Shown here: piece by piece, positions 22,119 to 34,995 of the stretch
Layout: each line of letters begins with the position of its first letter
Position numbering within the stretch: position 1 is the stretch's first letter
Origin: Russula earlei
Lineage: Eukaryota; Basidiomycota; Agaricomycetes; Russulales; Russulaceae
DNA length: 64,000 nt
Assembly: GCA_025769875.1 (NCBI GenBank)
Contig: JAGFNK010000027.1
Span: 181,066-245,065, forward strand
Reading direction: 5' to 3'
The notes under the pieces: generated by a model
Databases searched by the model: none
Seen by the model: the letters and a program-made list of their open reading frames with translations, nothing else
What the model was told of the DNA's origin: nothing
Program-made: the position numbers and the translations under genes

Positions 22119-24196
22119 GGTATCCGCTATTCTATTCTGACGCGGCTTTTATCTGTATAACGAGTGTAGTACTACATGCTACCTTTCTTCGCCCATGCAA
22201 ACCAAACCGGCACTCAGTGGACTCGTATGAGATGCCTTTTATCCTCATTCTGTTATCGTGCTCTGGGAGTTGCATTGCTTGTCGGCTGTAAATCTAACGG
22301 CGGGCTCATGTCATGCATATCTGCCACTTCATACAAGCAAGTGTAAAACCGTACAGACATGCACAATGGAGCTGTGATGCGATACGATGTACGACAGGAC
22401 AGAATGTGTAGTTTGATTGCTTTCCACCGCCAGTCAAATGTTAGGGTTAGGATTGGAAACCAATTAGAGTGGTCCAACGGTCTGGTCGCCTTGTCGCTCG
22501 CCGTGCTGCTTCCACTTCCATCAATGCTTCTATATTATATCGTCTATGATGACATATGGAGGGTGATTAGACAGTGGTTTTCCAATGCAATATACACTAA
22601 TTGAATGCAGGAACGCTCGAGACAAGTGATTGGACATCGATCGCCGTGTTGTTCAATGTATATAATCTTCCAAATGGTGGACAAGATTCCATAGCCGACT
22701 GGTCACGGTAACAGACTAGAAATCTGTTTCCCCTTCGAAGGCGCAGACAGGAAATTTGCTCCTTTGTTGGAGTGCAGGTTCGAATCCTGCTAGTGTTTTT
22801 GCCATACGTAGCAAATCCAGGGTTATTGGGTTTTGAGCGGCCCTACCGTCCAGGGGGTCTGGTCATCCCGTGCCAGCCTGAGTACCATCACCGGTCACCG
22901 GCTCAGACGAGTTGCAGTTCACATTATGGCTCGTACTGATGGCCTTTTTTTTGGGCGAAAACGTACCGTCGGTCGTGGTCACAGGAATGAAAACTTACAA
23001 TGGCTCAACCAAGCCCGTAGCGCAGTATCTGAGTAAGACCGAGATAGTAGCAAGGAAAACGACGACAGGCGACTGTTTTGTGTGAATCCACGACGTGCGC
23101 GTAACTTTGACGCATCCGAGCCCACAGAACCCAATGCTCTTCTAACCGCTTCGTGCCGATCCGCCGTCCCATCAACCTCTCAATCCCACTCCTAGGACTC
23201 TTCCGGAACCACGGAATCACGCGCTCGGTTTCGCGTCCTCTCGCGTCTCCTGCTCTCCGTCACTCAAGTCACTTTCCACCCTGCCTGTCCTTTCCCTTTC
23301 GACTCCGTCATCGCATCACCCGGCCTCGACATCGATATCAAGACACCGTGCCACGACCCTCACGCGCCCTCGAACGCGATCGCGAACATTCTCGCTGCCG
23401 TACGCGAGGGCTCGCTGCCCTTAGCGCGCCTCGCTTCCCTTTGCTCGCCGCGTCGCTCTTTCCTCAGGAACATGTAGCATTTATGATTGGTTAGGTAGTA
23501 TGCTCTGATATCATAATAGGTACGATCGTCCATGTTTCACTTTCTTTCATAGCATTCTCGATTGTTCCTTGTCTTTGCCTTCATGTCTCAATCTCACGCG
23601 TTCTCGAATCTCCCTCCTTCCTTCCTTTTAATCTCTGTCATGTATCTAAAGCTCTAGCTACTTCTTTGAATGTAGTAGATTCCAAGCCACCTTGTTTTTG
23701 CTTGCTTCGAGATAACTGCTTTTGCGTGCACTCTGTTCCACTGTTCACCCTGTCCTCATCCAGTCACACGAACTCAAACGTGTGTCTTCCGGGCGCGCTA
23801 CATGCACCTCTAATGGTATGGCATCACTGACGAGCTGGGGCGCAACGAGGCGCTCACCGAGGTCTTCCATGTCTACCTCCATCATCTCCAGAGTGTGTAA
23901 CGCCTGCCTTCATACGGGCACGTCCACACTTACGGTATTCGTCCACGACGCGAGTCGGTCGTTCGGTTTGTGCTGGTTACACCTACTTTTGTCCATAGCT
24001 GCGGCGAGTAATCCTTCTTTGTCCGTGGCGAATTGAGAAGTCTTCATGAGAAACGACTTCGCAGATAGAATTTAGGTGCTATTCGAGTTGTCTAGATCGG
24101 AGTTGGATACCTGGGTTTCCAAGATGAGAGGCATTGCGTATTGGCTGAAAGCGTATCCACGCTATCCTGCTCCACCCATGCACACTAAGCCAGCCC
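22119..24196. other. Intergenic region with a CT-rich dispersed repeat, no supported gene
   Basis: Apart from the tRNA-like relic, no frame here shows recognisable protein features. The stretch 23180-23540 is CT-rich on the plus strand and contains GAGGGCTCGCTGCCCTTAGC, shared with 12606-12680 (twice, with CA for CG) and loosely with 42136-42160. It is therefore a copy of a dispersed repeat, here still CpG-rich. Confidence 0.5.
22690..22798 (+). tRNA. tRNA-Ser(AGA)-like relic with aberrant variable arm
   Basis: The core reads TAGCCGACTGG (D-arm, A-box), then AACAGA-CTAGAAA-TCTGTT, a perfect anticodon arm with anticodon AGA. The T-arm is GCAGG-TTCGAAT-CCTGC, and the 3' stretch TAGTGTT runs into T5. 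Two features are wrong. The 5' flank GATTCCA cannot pair with TAGTGTT, and the variable region is about 30 nt too long, with two extra hairpins (CCTTCGAAGG and CTCC…GGAG). It is probably a pseudogene, or a gene disrupted at its 5' end and variable arm. Confidence 0.6.
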
Positions 24197-25104
24197 TCAG
24201 TGGGGAAAGCTTTCTCGTGTCGAAATCCCTGCTTCGATCCCTGCCTCCAAACGCTCCCTCACTTTGTCCACCACCCTGATATCCTCATTGTCCTCGGCTC
24301 CTTCGTCTATCCACTTCCACGCGTTCTTTCGAACGAATTCATCGAAGGACCACAGCTCCTCCTCCAGGCAGGTGTTCTCCAGACACCACACGTAAGTCTG
24401 TGCTGGCACGGTTTGTGCCAGCTCACCGGCCGACGGGAGCGGGGGAAGCGCAATGGGGATGAGGCTGTCCTCCACAACCTCGGAAGTTGCCGCCGCATCC
24501 GTCGGAATGGGCGTATATGGGCCCAGTGGATGTACGGTGACCTGCGAGCGGACATATTCCTGTTCCCAACCAGCGCAAGCAGGGAAGAGAACAAGTTTTG
24601 AGTTTTGAGCACAGCTGTATCAGACGATAAGTAGAGAGAGCTTGGATACGTACGTCTCCTTCAAACACGTCGAGGTACATCACGTCCCGCGCGGTAAGAC
24701 CCGCGACCAGCGTGCCGCGGACGCTGCGTTCTTCCGCAGTCAGCTCGCGTCCAAGCAGCGTCGTCTTGCTCCGTTCGTACGGCAGGATAGCAGGGTAATC
24801 TGCCATCTGAGGGGAACACACAGACACGCGCGTCAGCGCAAACTCCGCTGTGGAGCTGGCGCGAAGTATGGCTCGCCGAGAATGGCGTTCAAGTTGTGGG
24901 TTGGGTCAACGTACCTTGATTTTGTGCCGCGTATAGCCCTGTATTGTGGGTTTTCCTCGGGTATGTCAATCACACGTGGGGCGAGTCGTTCGGACCGACC
25001 GTGAGGATCGCAGCGCAGATCTTCAAGTGACTGCCATCGTTGTGTAGGACCCGTTTGAGGATCTTGGGATGCATAAGGGTCCCGTAAAAGAACGCAGCGG
25101 TCAT
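24197..25104 (-). CDS. AIG2-like (gamma-glutamylcyclotransferase fold) protein
   Basis: The ATG at 25104 opens MTAAFFYGTLMHPKILKRVL, the YGTL phosphate-loop motif of the GGCT/AIG2-like family. Later exons give DYPAILPYERSKTTLLG, then SVRGTLVAGLTARDVMYLDV and FEGD (the glutamate of FEG is the catalytic-type residue). The last exon reads AQTVPAQTYVWCLEN, LWSFDEFVRKNAWKWI and ends RESFPH at 24197. Family members cleave gamma-glutamyl or similar amide substrates, but the substrate here is unknown. Three short introns are implied. Small fungal AIG2-like proteins are usual and this one is complete. Confidence 0.82.
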
Positions 25105-25439
25105 GGTATCAGAGGGAAGAAGAGACGTGTGAGTTCCTATAAACACTACACCCATCAAGTCAATATCTAACAGTGAGTCATAAGGGCTAAATCTGCAGTG
25201 ACAGTGTCACAATCGTGGATGGTAACGATAACATTATCAGTTTATCTTATCGGAGTCCACTGATCAAAAGTTGCCACAGAATATTGTCACTGCCAAGATG
25301 CTCGGTGCATGCTCCTGGTAAGCCCTGCCCAAATACACAGTAAACTCCCTTCCACGTACCAAAGAAGGCATAATAGCACAACGTAAAACAATTGAAAAAG
25401 GCACAGCCCCACCTTTCAAGTTGTACTAGTATTATACTA

Positions 25440-28400
25440 CTAATTTTCGGGAAAGTAATCTTCAATTGCCGGCTCTCCCGAGTCCCAGGAATTCGCGATG
25501 GAGCAGATTATGAAAACAGTGACGACTGCAGCAACGGATCCCACGGAAACCCGAATCTTCGTCGTCATATCTTGGAGGCTGAACAGTAACAAGGCGACAA
25601 AGAACACGCAGACACTGAGTAAATAGCCATCATTACTATCCCTAGGCCTTGGAACAACGAATGAACGACGCACGACCACATCAGCAGAGCATACGTTAGG
25701 CTGAATATGACAGCCAGGGGCTCGAGGTAAACGAAAGGCTTCCTCATGCCGTTCAGGTACTTAGACTAGAAGGAAATCAGCTACTAGTAGGGAGGTGTAA
25801 ATTAGGAAAGCCCAGCCTACTGCTTTTCCAGCGCTCTGCGTCGCCATGGTGCGATTGCGACGGATTAGGAGCAAACCTACGATGATGCTTCCAATGCTCA
25901 ACATCAATGATATAGAACTTGCAATTTGGGCCGAAGAAGCTCGGATCCAGCCAGTATCTGGAGACGGGACGACGACGACGCCTTGAATAGCGAGGAAAGC
26001 AACATTAGCGGCAAGAATTACAGTCGACTGTTAGTTTTGTAGGTCAACTTACGGCACACCTTCGACTTTTCAAGAAAAGAAGGCGCAACTCACATACAGA
26101 ACAAATTCCTCCCATTCGGAAACTAGCTTCTGCATGAACTTCGTCCAAACTTCTTCGATGATTAGTTCGTCCGCCCACACCTTCTTGAGTTCCCGCAGAT
26201 GGACATCTGGGGTGAAAAACAATGTCAGGGATACCAGTTTAATGAATATCGTGGGCTTGCGACTGCCATCAGTGTAGATGGTCTTATACCGATCCTGACG
26301 GGATGTTTTTTGTCCATGGAAATGCACAAATCTCCAATGAGCTGAAATGCAAAGATTCAAATACAGCAGGCAGTATCAGAAGGGGGACCTACCGCACATC
26401 GAGAGTAGTCGAGCTAAAGAAAGCGGTTTTGAGCATTTCCGTACATTACATCTAGACCAGTGTGCCTCTTTACCTATTGAGCTTATCGCATAGGCATTTT
26501 CCTTTTCAGTATCAAGCTCTGCGGGAAATTATCATCTTAGTCCTAAGAATCGCATAAATGGACCTGCCTTTGGCCTCTTTTATAATGTCACGCATCGTCT
26601 GCATGTCAGCCACGCTGTATGGCGCAGTTGACACCTTGGAGGTTAAGGAATCTATGAGTCATGAGCAAATAAGAGCCATGAAAGGAACGGACGAATCACC
26701 AATACTACTACTCAATAGAATTCCCATTAGCTCTTTGGATGCATTTTCCGGGAATTGGCGCCCTTCGTAGCCAATAGGATATAATGACCAATGTACCCTT
26801 CGATTGGTGGGTGAATGAAGTTGATCGACCAATATGAACTCTCACCAGTATAGAGATTCCAGACGGTGTTCTACATTATATTAGAACCTCCACGTGAACA
26901 ATCTTAATGAACTGAAAGCTACTCACTGACATGTCCAGGCTCATTTACACCAGGTATGGGTTTCAATAAATCTCTCATGTTATAAGGTTCCAACCAGAAC
27001 AAAGTCTGCTTAGTGTGATCAACATAATAGTATGCCCAGATGGTTTCGTTGTCGTTCGTCTCGAGAATGTCTAAGACAAGATCGTAGTCAGAGGTGGGGA
27101 AAGGTATCCTTTTGCTAATTTTCTGAAGATCTTTCTCGAGCTCTTTAGCAAATGCGTGGACTTCCTCCTTGAGATCGGGGTTGTACAGGTATACATCGGT
27201 GAAAATCCTCTTTGAAATATGATATTAGCCACAGGGAAACTGAACAGCGACCAACTTACCAATGATTTATGATAGAAGTAAAGTGCGCCTCCGGGGTGTG
27301 TAATAGGAACCCAATCTTCGGAGAGCTGGCCCTCCTTTGGGCTGTCAAAGAAGGTATCTGTGAGCTTACAAGATGTTTCGTCCTTGGCGGAGGTGAATTA
27401 CTGTCGTAGAACAACTTGCATCGCCGCCAACTGAAAACGGCTTTCCACCCTCTGCCTAAACGCGTGTCACGATAAAAGCTACTGGCCGAGATCGCAGAAG
27501 GCACATACACGTCACCTCTCTTCACGTAGCGTGATACTTGTTCGGAGTGCATAAGTCTCATTTCGCGCCTGGCTTGTCCGGCGGGTTGAGCAACCGATGC
27601 GTTCGAGATCGGTATTGATACACGTGAGATGGAGGACTCTGGGAATGCAAGTAGGGGTTCAGGGGTTTCTCGGATGGATGGTGGCCGTGGAGTCAAATGA
27701 CCACCCTGTATAATCTCCCTGCTGTGGTGAGTGAGAGTGTTTCTGTGCGCCTCGCGCAGAGAAGGGCTATGTCCTCTCGAAGTGGGAGAGTTCACAGAAG
27801 AGCTCACGGAGTCGGCAGATGGGGTATTGTGACGTGCGGGACGAGTTTGTGACTGTCCTCGTAAGGAGGAAAGTCGAGATCGAGGTCTGTACGGCGCTTG
27901 TGATTCCAGTGTCGTTGACCTAGAGGGTGACTGGATAGCGATATCGAGGGAGGAACGATTCGAAACAAGGGGGGAGGCCTGCGACTCTTGGATCGTGGGC
28001 GGGCGGGTTGGAATATCGATGCCAGGTTCGGCCAGTGTATTGGATCTCGGGAATAGGCGACGGAGTAGAGAAGGGGATGGGGGCTGAGAACGAGTGTGTG
28101 AATACACGCCAGTGAATTGACCTAAGGTCGCACGGGTGTGCGTATAGGGGAGAGGTGTGCTGGATCGATTCCGATCGATACTGATAGTCAACTCCATAGT
28201 GCTGACTGGACTTTCTGCCCGTAAAGAACTCGATGAAGAATAAGCGTTGCCTGTGAGAAGCGGATTGTCTGAGCGCTGCGGAGAGTCTTGCAACGACGGT
28301 GGATAAGAAAATGAAAGCACACTGGGGGGTCGCCCAATATCGGTTCCAAGCGGAATAGGCTCTTCAGCGTCGCCAGATCTCGATATTGTGTGCGTCTGGC

Positions 28401-28695
28401 CGGCCTCGCCCACGCCCTCGAAAGCCCGGCTGGCGCAAACTACGCTGTACACTTCCTGCTTTGGCAACGTTCCCGAGGAGTGCCCTCCGGTGTCCCCTGT
28501 CGTCTTCTTCCTGTCAATAAGGCGGGTCTGGAAGTAAAGAGCCCAAGTGTTCCTCATATTGCGCAAGACTCGCGAAAAGAAGAGAAGGCAGCGCAGTATG
28601 AAGGACTTGAGAGCGCCTCTCAGTCTAACAGATCCGAGTCGCATGTTCTGGAGAAAAGCAATTAGTCTGAGGGCTACTCTGGGAGAGGAGACCAT
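25440..28695 (-). CDS. Multi-exon membrane protein with WW-like segment
   Basis: A long first exon (28695-27300) encodes a basic start (MVSSPRVALRLIAFLQNMRL) and about 350 residues of Ser/Pro/Arg/Thr-rich, probably disordered sequence. The next part reads EDWVPITHPGGALYFYHKS, like the first half of a WW domain. Short exons then give DVYLYNPDLKEEVHAFAKEL, TIWAYYYVDHTKQTLFWLEP, GYIGHYPIGYEGRQFPENA, TAPYSVADMQTM and FIKLVSLTLFF. The C-terminal exons are hydrophobic (STVILAANVAFLAIQGVVVV, SISLMLSIGSIIVGLLLI, VFFVALLLFSLQDM, VAAVVTVFIICSIA), giving four or more membrane spans, ending IEDYFPEN. It resembles a conserved Agaricomycete family of unknown function often annotated as WW-domain proteins. 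About ten introns are needed. Confidence 0.75.
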
Positions 28696-30140
28696 GTCGC
28701 GAGTGCGAAAAAGAGGCCCGAGATGATGATAAGACCTGAGGCCTGAGGCGTCTAAAACACTCCAATAACGCCATAATCAGGAGCGACGTTTTTTGTCACC
28801 CGACGAGCGAATGATGATAAGCGCCGCGGCAAGAGTCAGGGTTTGAAGTGCTAGTGTTGGACTGCGGCTACCTCATCCCCACGCTGTTTCTATCTCTCGC
28901 CAGAACTGGGGGATCCGACTAGATGAGCATATCGAGCATCTAGTCATTATTTGGTTGGTGGCGGACTTTGAAATAGATCACCACTCGTTGATGAGTACAA
29001 CACCGAGTACAACAAACTTACATTTCTGGAGAAGGTGCTTTTTGGCTTACGCTGATGACCTTGTCCTTGTCAATCAGAATGTGACAACGTACGAGCCGCG
29101 GGAACTATTTTCATTCATACCTCTAACGTGCTTAACGCAGGGTTACGTACGAACGAAATGAGTCCGGCACAAACCGCGTCGAGGTGCCCGATGGATGGAT
29201 GTCTGCATCACTGCCGTGCTCTCGTGGCTGCGAATCCGGACCAAACTCGAGACGTCAACGATTCTGCATTGATATCTGCACATCGACTTGGAGCAAAATG
29301 ATCTGGCCAGCGCATCTTGCGTGCGCGGAAACGGAAGACGGAATTGACAAAGGGACCACGATTCACCTTGTCGTGCGATTCGAAGGCGATTTTGGACTTG
29401 GACGGAATCCGAGGACCGGGCCTTGTTTCACCGATGCGTATCAAGAAAATGCGTCGGATTTTGGATTAGTGTTCCGAGCTCCTTTCGGATTGCTTTGAGT
29501 CATGATCAGAATCTGCAGAGTCGAGAGACTCGGCGCCTCTATCATGGACGACTGATTGTTGAAAGGTATGGTGGAAGCGCATGTTAGCGAATGTGAACGG
29601 TCTCAGTATCGTATTCTGTTCGCGCGTGCGATGGTGCGATGGCGAGATGCTTCTGCATTACCAGAGCGAACACGAATGATTGCGCTTCAACTCACGAGGA
29701 TGTGGTTAGATGTGCAACTTTGGCATCCCCACCGTCTCTGTTGTCTTCTGGAGCCTGGGGAAATCTGATAATAATCGTCAAGATGAGGATAACAGATAGG
29801 GGATTGAAATATTGGTCTCTCATTCCTTGCAAGTGATTTAGCAGTGCGCGAGACTCGTGTGCATCAGTGGTGCTGTCATGTACTAAGAATCTTACTAGAG
29901 AATTCGCGTTGGCAGACGACGCACGGTGCGCGGAAGGGAGATGGATGTTCACATTGAAGTGACACTGAACTAACCTCGGTTTCCTGAAAAAAATTGTCAA
30001 CTGTCACCCAATCTTGGGGTACAGTATAGGGTATACGTTAAGAGAATAAACCGTGAGGGGAATCGTCGCTCCCGTCAATGAGGTGCGTGGTTGTATCATC
30101 GCGACGCGTTTTCAATTTGTCGCGTCGCGTAACTGACTGA
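28696..30140. other. No supported gene; one isolated YADD motif
   Basis: Short frames only. At 29030-29090 the plus strand reads FLAYADDLVLVNQN, which resembles the catalytic YADD box of a reverse transcriptase, but neighbouring motifs are missing. The frame 29184-29498 (containing TTIHLVVRFEGDFGLGRNP) is open for 104 codons and unrecognised. Confidence 0.4.
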
Positions 30141-31553
30141 ATGGCTCTCTTTTCTCATTTAGTCATCGCCTGCTCGCGCCCAATCCGACCACCACACCGC
30201 CTCGCGTTTCAGTCTTGTTTAACCCCATACGTTTTCCCCACCATGCCACCGAAACGCACCATGAGCTCCGGCAAAAGGGAAGCAGAGTCGGATTCAGACA
30301 ATGAAACTTCGGCCAGGTCTAAGCAAACGAAGAAACCGAAAGTCACCACGCCAGACCATGCTGAGCAGACGGGTCTTGCTCCAAATGGTCAGCCAACGAA
30401 CAAAGTCCTCCCTGTCAAGATCCTTTTTCCACCGCGCGCTGAGAACGCGACGCGTATCGCTTCTTGGAATATCTGTGGCTTGGCTTCAAGCCAAAGAAAG
30501 GTGAGATGGTAAAACGAGCGGAGCGCGCTCTACGGAGACTGAAGCAATACAGGGTTTCAAGTACTATGTGGAGGCCGAGGATCCGGATATCTTGATTCTC
30601 ACAGAGACTAAGGTGAGCGTAGACCGCATAACCTTTGACCAACGTGATTCACAAATGACTACAGGTCAACGATGAGCCCGCCGATCCAGCACTTACTAGC
30701 CGGTTCCCATACAGATACTGGTCGATATCTGAAAAGAAAACATACTGTATGCCATACTCACTGTTCCATCACGACGATTTATCGAGCTTTCGGCTAGCAG
30801 GAACGGCCATTCTATCGAAACACAAGCCACTCAGTGTTGACAAAACGTTGCCGGGACATCCAGATCCCAGCTCGGTCAAGGGCCGCATTATCACCCTTGA
30901 GTTTGAGAATAACTATGTCATCGGGACATATGTTGTCAATGCCGGGACAGGCTTGAAGGTTTGTTCGTTCGCAAGGGGTTTGCAAACCTGCGGGTCATAT
31001 AGTTTCTCCACAGACCCTTGATGCAAAGAAATTGTGGAACCATCATTTCGAAACCTACATCCGTGAGCTGGACAAGAAAAAAGCTGTGATATGGGCGGGT
31101 GATCTCAACGTGGCACCGACTGCGATTGGTGCGTTACTTCTCCCATGTTTCGACGCCACGCCCACGGTATCCCATAGATCTTAGCAATCCAAAGACTAAC
31201 TGGAACAAAACCCCTGGTTATACTGAAGCCGAGACAACGGCATTTTCAAACATTTTAATCCCTCCGGGGGACGACACGGTCAAATTTGTCGATGTCTGGC
31301 GAAAGCTCCACCCACACGACCGCCATTACACGTACTTTTCGTTCCGATTCAATTGCCGCGCGAAAGGGATAGGGTGGAGGCTTGACATGTGTAGGTCGTC
31401 ATAGCTGGGTACACGATGTTGGTGTTGATTATGCTTGTCCACGCAGTCGTTCTCAGTGAGCGAATTGTGAATCGTGTCAAGATGTGTGAGATTCGCAGCG
31501 ACATATACGGCGCATCTGACCACTGCCCAGTCGTCCTTGAGATAGCGCGCTGA
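30141..31553 (+). CDS. AP endonuclease, ExoIII/APE1 family
   Basis: This enzyme cuts DNA 5' to abasic sites in base-excision repair (nucleus, perhaps mitochondria). The frame opens at 30141 with MALFSHLVIACSRPIR; an inner ATG at 30243 (MPPKRTMSSGKREAESDSD) leads into a basic nuclear-type tail (SKQTKKPKV). The catalytic fold follows over several exons: RIASWNICGL, ILILTETKV (metal-binding Glu), YRYWSISEKKTYSGTAILSK, GRIITLEFENNYVIGTYVVN, KKAVIWAGDLNVAPTAI (GDLNVA), HYTYFSFRFNCRAKGIGWRL, and the terminal IYGASDHCPVVLEIAR (SDH catalytic His). All active-site motifs are present. There is no C-terminal GRF zinc finger, so it is of the APE1/ExoIII type, not Apn2. About five introns are needed. Confidence 0.87.
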
Positions 31554-31805
31554 AGTACTCTGGTGCAACAAAAACACTCATAGTTCTACTATTGGTTTTG
31601 TGGGTTTGTGATGAGTCGCTCCTATTATCTAATCATTGTATAAAATTATGACCCGCGGTTTCACGTCGATGGCGTAAGCCAACTGGATGTCCTTTGTCAT
31701 GGATGAGCTTCTTCAGCTTCAGCCGGATCTCCGAATAACCGAGCGCATACAGTCAGCCTACTTAAGATCACCAATCAGTCATGCACCTCCATCCTTCTCA
31801 CCACC

Positions 31806-32863
31806 ATGGCGAACACCCGTATCAAGTTGAACGACAATACGTCCATACCTTTGTTGGGCTTCGGCACAGGAACCGCCCACTATCAGAAGGATGCCCAGGA
31901 CTCGGTGGCCGATGCCATCATTGCGGGCTTCACTCATCTCGATGGTGCACAGTTTTACCAAAACGAGGACTCTCTCGGCGCGGGCATCGTGGCTTCGGGT
32001 AAACCCCGCGAGAAACTCTTCGTCACGACCAAGCTAGCCAAGCCAGCCGAGGGAAAGACCGTACGGGACACGCTGGTAGAATCGCTCGCAAAGCTGCAGC
32101 TTGATTATGTCGATCTCTTCCTCATCCACACACCCTTGCAATTCAACGCTGAGCCCGGGGCGTTGAAAGCGGTGTGGAAGGAAATGGAGGCAGTCAAGAA
32201 GGAGGGACTGGCTCGCAGCATCGGCGTCTCTAACTTCCGTCCCACGCAGTTGCGCGAAGTTATTGACGGCGCCGAGATTCTCCCTTCAGTCAATCAGGTA
32301 GTCACTATGTAGTCGTCACTGTGGTCTCCCTGTGATGCTGAAATTTGCTGCAGATCGAGTTTCATCCCCATGTTTACAAGGAGGTGCTACCCACGCTAGA
32401 GCTGCAAAAGGAGTACGGGATTATAACTGCGTCCTACGGCGGACTCTCACCAGTATTCCGTGTCAAGGGCGGGCCACTCGACCCCGTGTTGGCGTCCATC
32501 GCGAAGAGGCTGTCTGATACAACAGGAAAGCCGTTCAACGAGGCCCAAGTGTTATTCTTATGGCAACGCGAGAAAGGTGTTGTAATAGTGACGTGAGTGA
32601 TCGTTGAGCGCGACCGATGTTGGCCCAACTGATTGCTTGATCGCTCCAGGACGACAGGGAACAAGTCTCGGTTGACAGAATATCTCAATACATTTGACGC
32701 GCCGAGACTCACAGACCTCGAGATTGCGTCGATCGACGAAGCAGGGTCCAAGGAGCACCATAGATTCTTTGTGCGTGTGATCACCGTTTGAGGCTGCGTA
32801 TCCGTGACTTTCTTGAGTGCTGATACCTCGATATAGAAAATGCCCTGGCCTACACAAGATTGA
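31806..32863 (+). CDS. Aldo-keto reductase, tandem copy 1
   Basis: This is an NAD(P)H-dependent carbonyl reductase of the AKR superfamily (cytosol); the substrate is unknown. The start MANTRIKLNDNTSIPLLGFG is followed by FTHLDGAQFYQNED (tetrad Asp and Tyr), LFVTTKLAKP (Lys), DYVDLFLIHTP (His) and GLARSIGVSNFRPTQL. Exon 2 starts IEFHPHVYKEVLPTLEL, then ITASYGGLSPVF and EAQVLFLWQREKGVVIVT. The next exon has NKSRLTEYL (cofactor phosphate-binding region) and ends HHRFF, spliced to KMPWPTQD-TGA. Three introns sit at the same places as in the copy at 33725. It is complete and probably active. Distance to the second copy is 0.9 kb. Confidence 0.88.
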
Positions 32864-33724
32864 TGTTTAGATCCCAGTGTGAGAATGACATTTTGTTGAC
32901 GCTAACGTACGTGAGAGTTACACCGACAAGCGCCTGCCAGTTGCGCCCAGAATGAGGACGAATGATCAAGCCAGTGACGAACAGCTTCCTTTTGCACCCG
33001 ATACAAATTGCTCAGCGTTCTGCTACTGCTCACGTTGATCCTTTAACCGCCGCAACTCCCCATCAAGCTTAAATTATAACAATAACGGTCCGGAAAAGAT
33101 GGAGCTCAGAGCCGTGCAAGTATGCACCGTGAAGTATCTGTCCTCTGGGATGGTAGCCAGATAGAAGCAGGGTAAGAAGTTGGGTGAACTGGCACCACTT
33201 GAACTATAGATTGCATGTGATTCGAGCTGACTATTAGTTGTGGCTTTGCGTCCGATTACAGCTCCTCAATAGACGACAAGATCAGAGTGAGTGAAAGGAG
33301 AAATGATGAGGGCAGCAAGGACAATAGAATAGCAGTGCAAGAGAATCAAGATAAATATTGAGTCCTGTGTGTACTGGAACCTCAACTTGCTGTCGTAAAG
33401 GCAGAAAGTTGACCCAATAATGCTAGTAGACCTAGTAGGTACGAGTACAGGTATCCTAGCGAGGGATCTGAATGGAGCAGAGCCAAGTAGAACAATTATT
33501 AGTATATTAGTAAGAGAGGTACATCGGCTAACGTTTGCTTGACATGGCCGACGCCCACACGTGGGAAGCTAGTCGTCCAGTTCCAGCCCACCGTGCACCA
33601 GACGGGGTTCAACCTTCCTTTCAGGTGCATCTTCCACCGGATCTACCTATAACCAAGATGAATGCAGATGGCATACTTAAGTTCCCCTTGAGCGACGCGT
33701 CAATGTCGACGTCCCATATCGACC
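32864..33724. other. Intergenic spacer between the aldo-keto reductases
   Basis: No coding frame is supported. The stretch presumably holds the terminator of copy 1 and the promoter of copy 2. No clear TATA or repeat was recognised. Confidence 0.5.
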
Positions 33725-34794
33725 ATGGCGAACACTCGTATCAAGTTGAACGACAATACGTCAATACCTTTGTTGGGTTTCGGCACAGGAACCGCACACA
33801 TTAGGAAGGATGCCCAGGACTCAGTGGCCGCGGCTATTAATGCGGGCTTCACTCACTTCGATTGTGCACAGTATTACCAAAACGAGGACTCTCTCGGAGC
33901 AGCCATCGCGGCTTCTGGTAAACCCCGCGAGCAACTCTTCATCACGACCAAGCTAGGCAGGCCAGTCGAGGGCAAGACCGTGCGGGACACGCTGGTAGAA
34001 TCGCTCGCAAAGCTGCGGCTTGATTATGTCGACCTCTTCCTCATCCACACACCCCGGCATTACTACAAGCATCCTGGAGGCTTGAAGGCGGTGTGGAAGG
34101 ACATGGAGACAGTTACGAAGGAGAGATTGACTCGCAGCATCGGCGTCTCTAACTTCCGCCCTCCTGAATTGCGCGAAATTCTTGATGACGCTGAGATTCT
34201 CCCTTCGGTCAACCAGGTACACGACGCAGCCGTTGCTACCCAGTCATCATGCGATTTTGAAACCTGTTGCAGATCGAGTTTCATCCGTATATTTACAAAG
34301 ACGTGTTACCCACTCTAGAGCTGCAGAAGAAGTATGGAATCGTGACCGCGTCCTACGGTGGGCTCTCGCCAATATTCCGCGTCAGGGACGGGCCACTCGA
34401 ACCCGTGTTGGCGTCCATCGCGAAGAGGCTGTCTGACACAACGGGACGGCCGTTTAACGAAGCCCAAGTACTTTTCTTGTGGCAGCGTGAGAAGGGTGTT
34501 GTAATTGTGACGTGAGTGGTCGATCAAGTTTGGCAACTAATGAACGGGAGCTAAATGATTAAGCTGCTCCAGGACGACGAAGCAAGAGTCACGGTCGACT
34601 GAATATCTCGATACACTCAATGCGCCGACGCTGACAGAGATAGAGATTGCGTTGATTGACGAAGCAGGGGCCAAAGAGCACCATAGATTCTTTGTGCGCA
34701 TAGTCATCGTCTGGGACCACGCCTTTGTACTGACAGTTTCTCATAGCCAATGGTCATCCTTCAGGAGGGTGAGGTCTATATCGCAGGAGAATAA
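33725..34794 (+). CDS. Aldo-keto reductase, tandem copy 2
   Basis: A close paralogue of the gene at 31806, with the same three intron positions and the same start MANTRIKLNDNTSIPLLGFG. The tetrad is conserved: FTHFDCAQYYQNED (Asp, Tyr), LFITTKLGRP (Lys), DYVDLFLIHTP (His). Differences include RHYYKHPGG for LQFNAEPGA in the substrate-loop region, which may change specificity, and DCAQYY for DGAQFY. Exon 2 begins IEFHPYIYKDVLPTLEL. The last exon after HHRFF reads PMVILQEGEVYIAGE-TAA, unlike the short tail of copy 1. It arose by local duplication and is intact. Confidence 0.88.
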
Positions 34795-34995
34795 GTGCAA
34801 GTTGTGGAGGGCGATCCCTCGTTGTAGATTATTATGACACAGTTCAGTTGTATATTTTATATCTAAACGCCTGTCAGTTGCGATCACATTCTATTATATT
34901 TGATTTTTGCAGTTTAGTAAACTGCAAAAAACAAGATTATAGGATGACCTTTCATGGCTTTTCGCGGCAACACTCGTAGCTACCCTCGCATCTTT

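Noticed and set aside
29030..29090. LINE reverse transcriptase from the YADD motif
   Set aside because: Only a short match; no other RT motif in any frame within several hundred bases.
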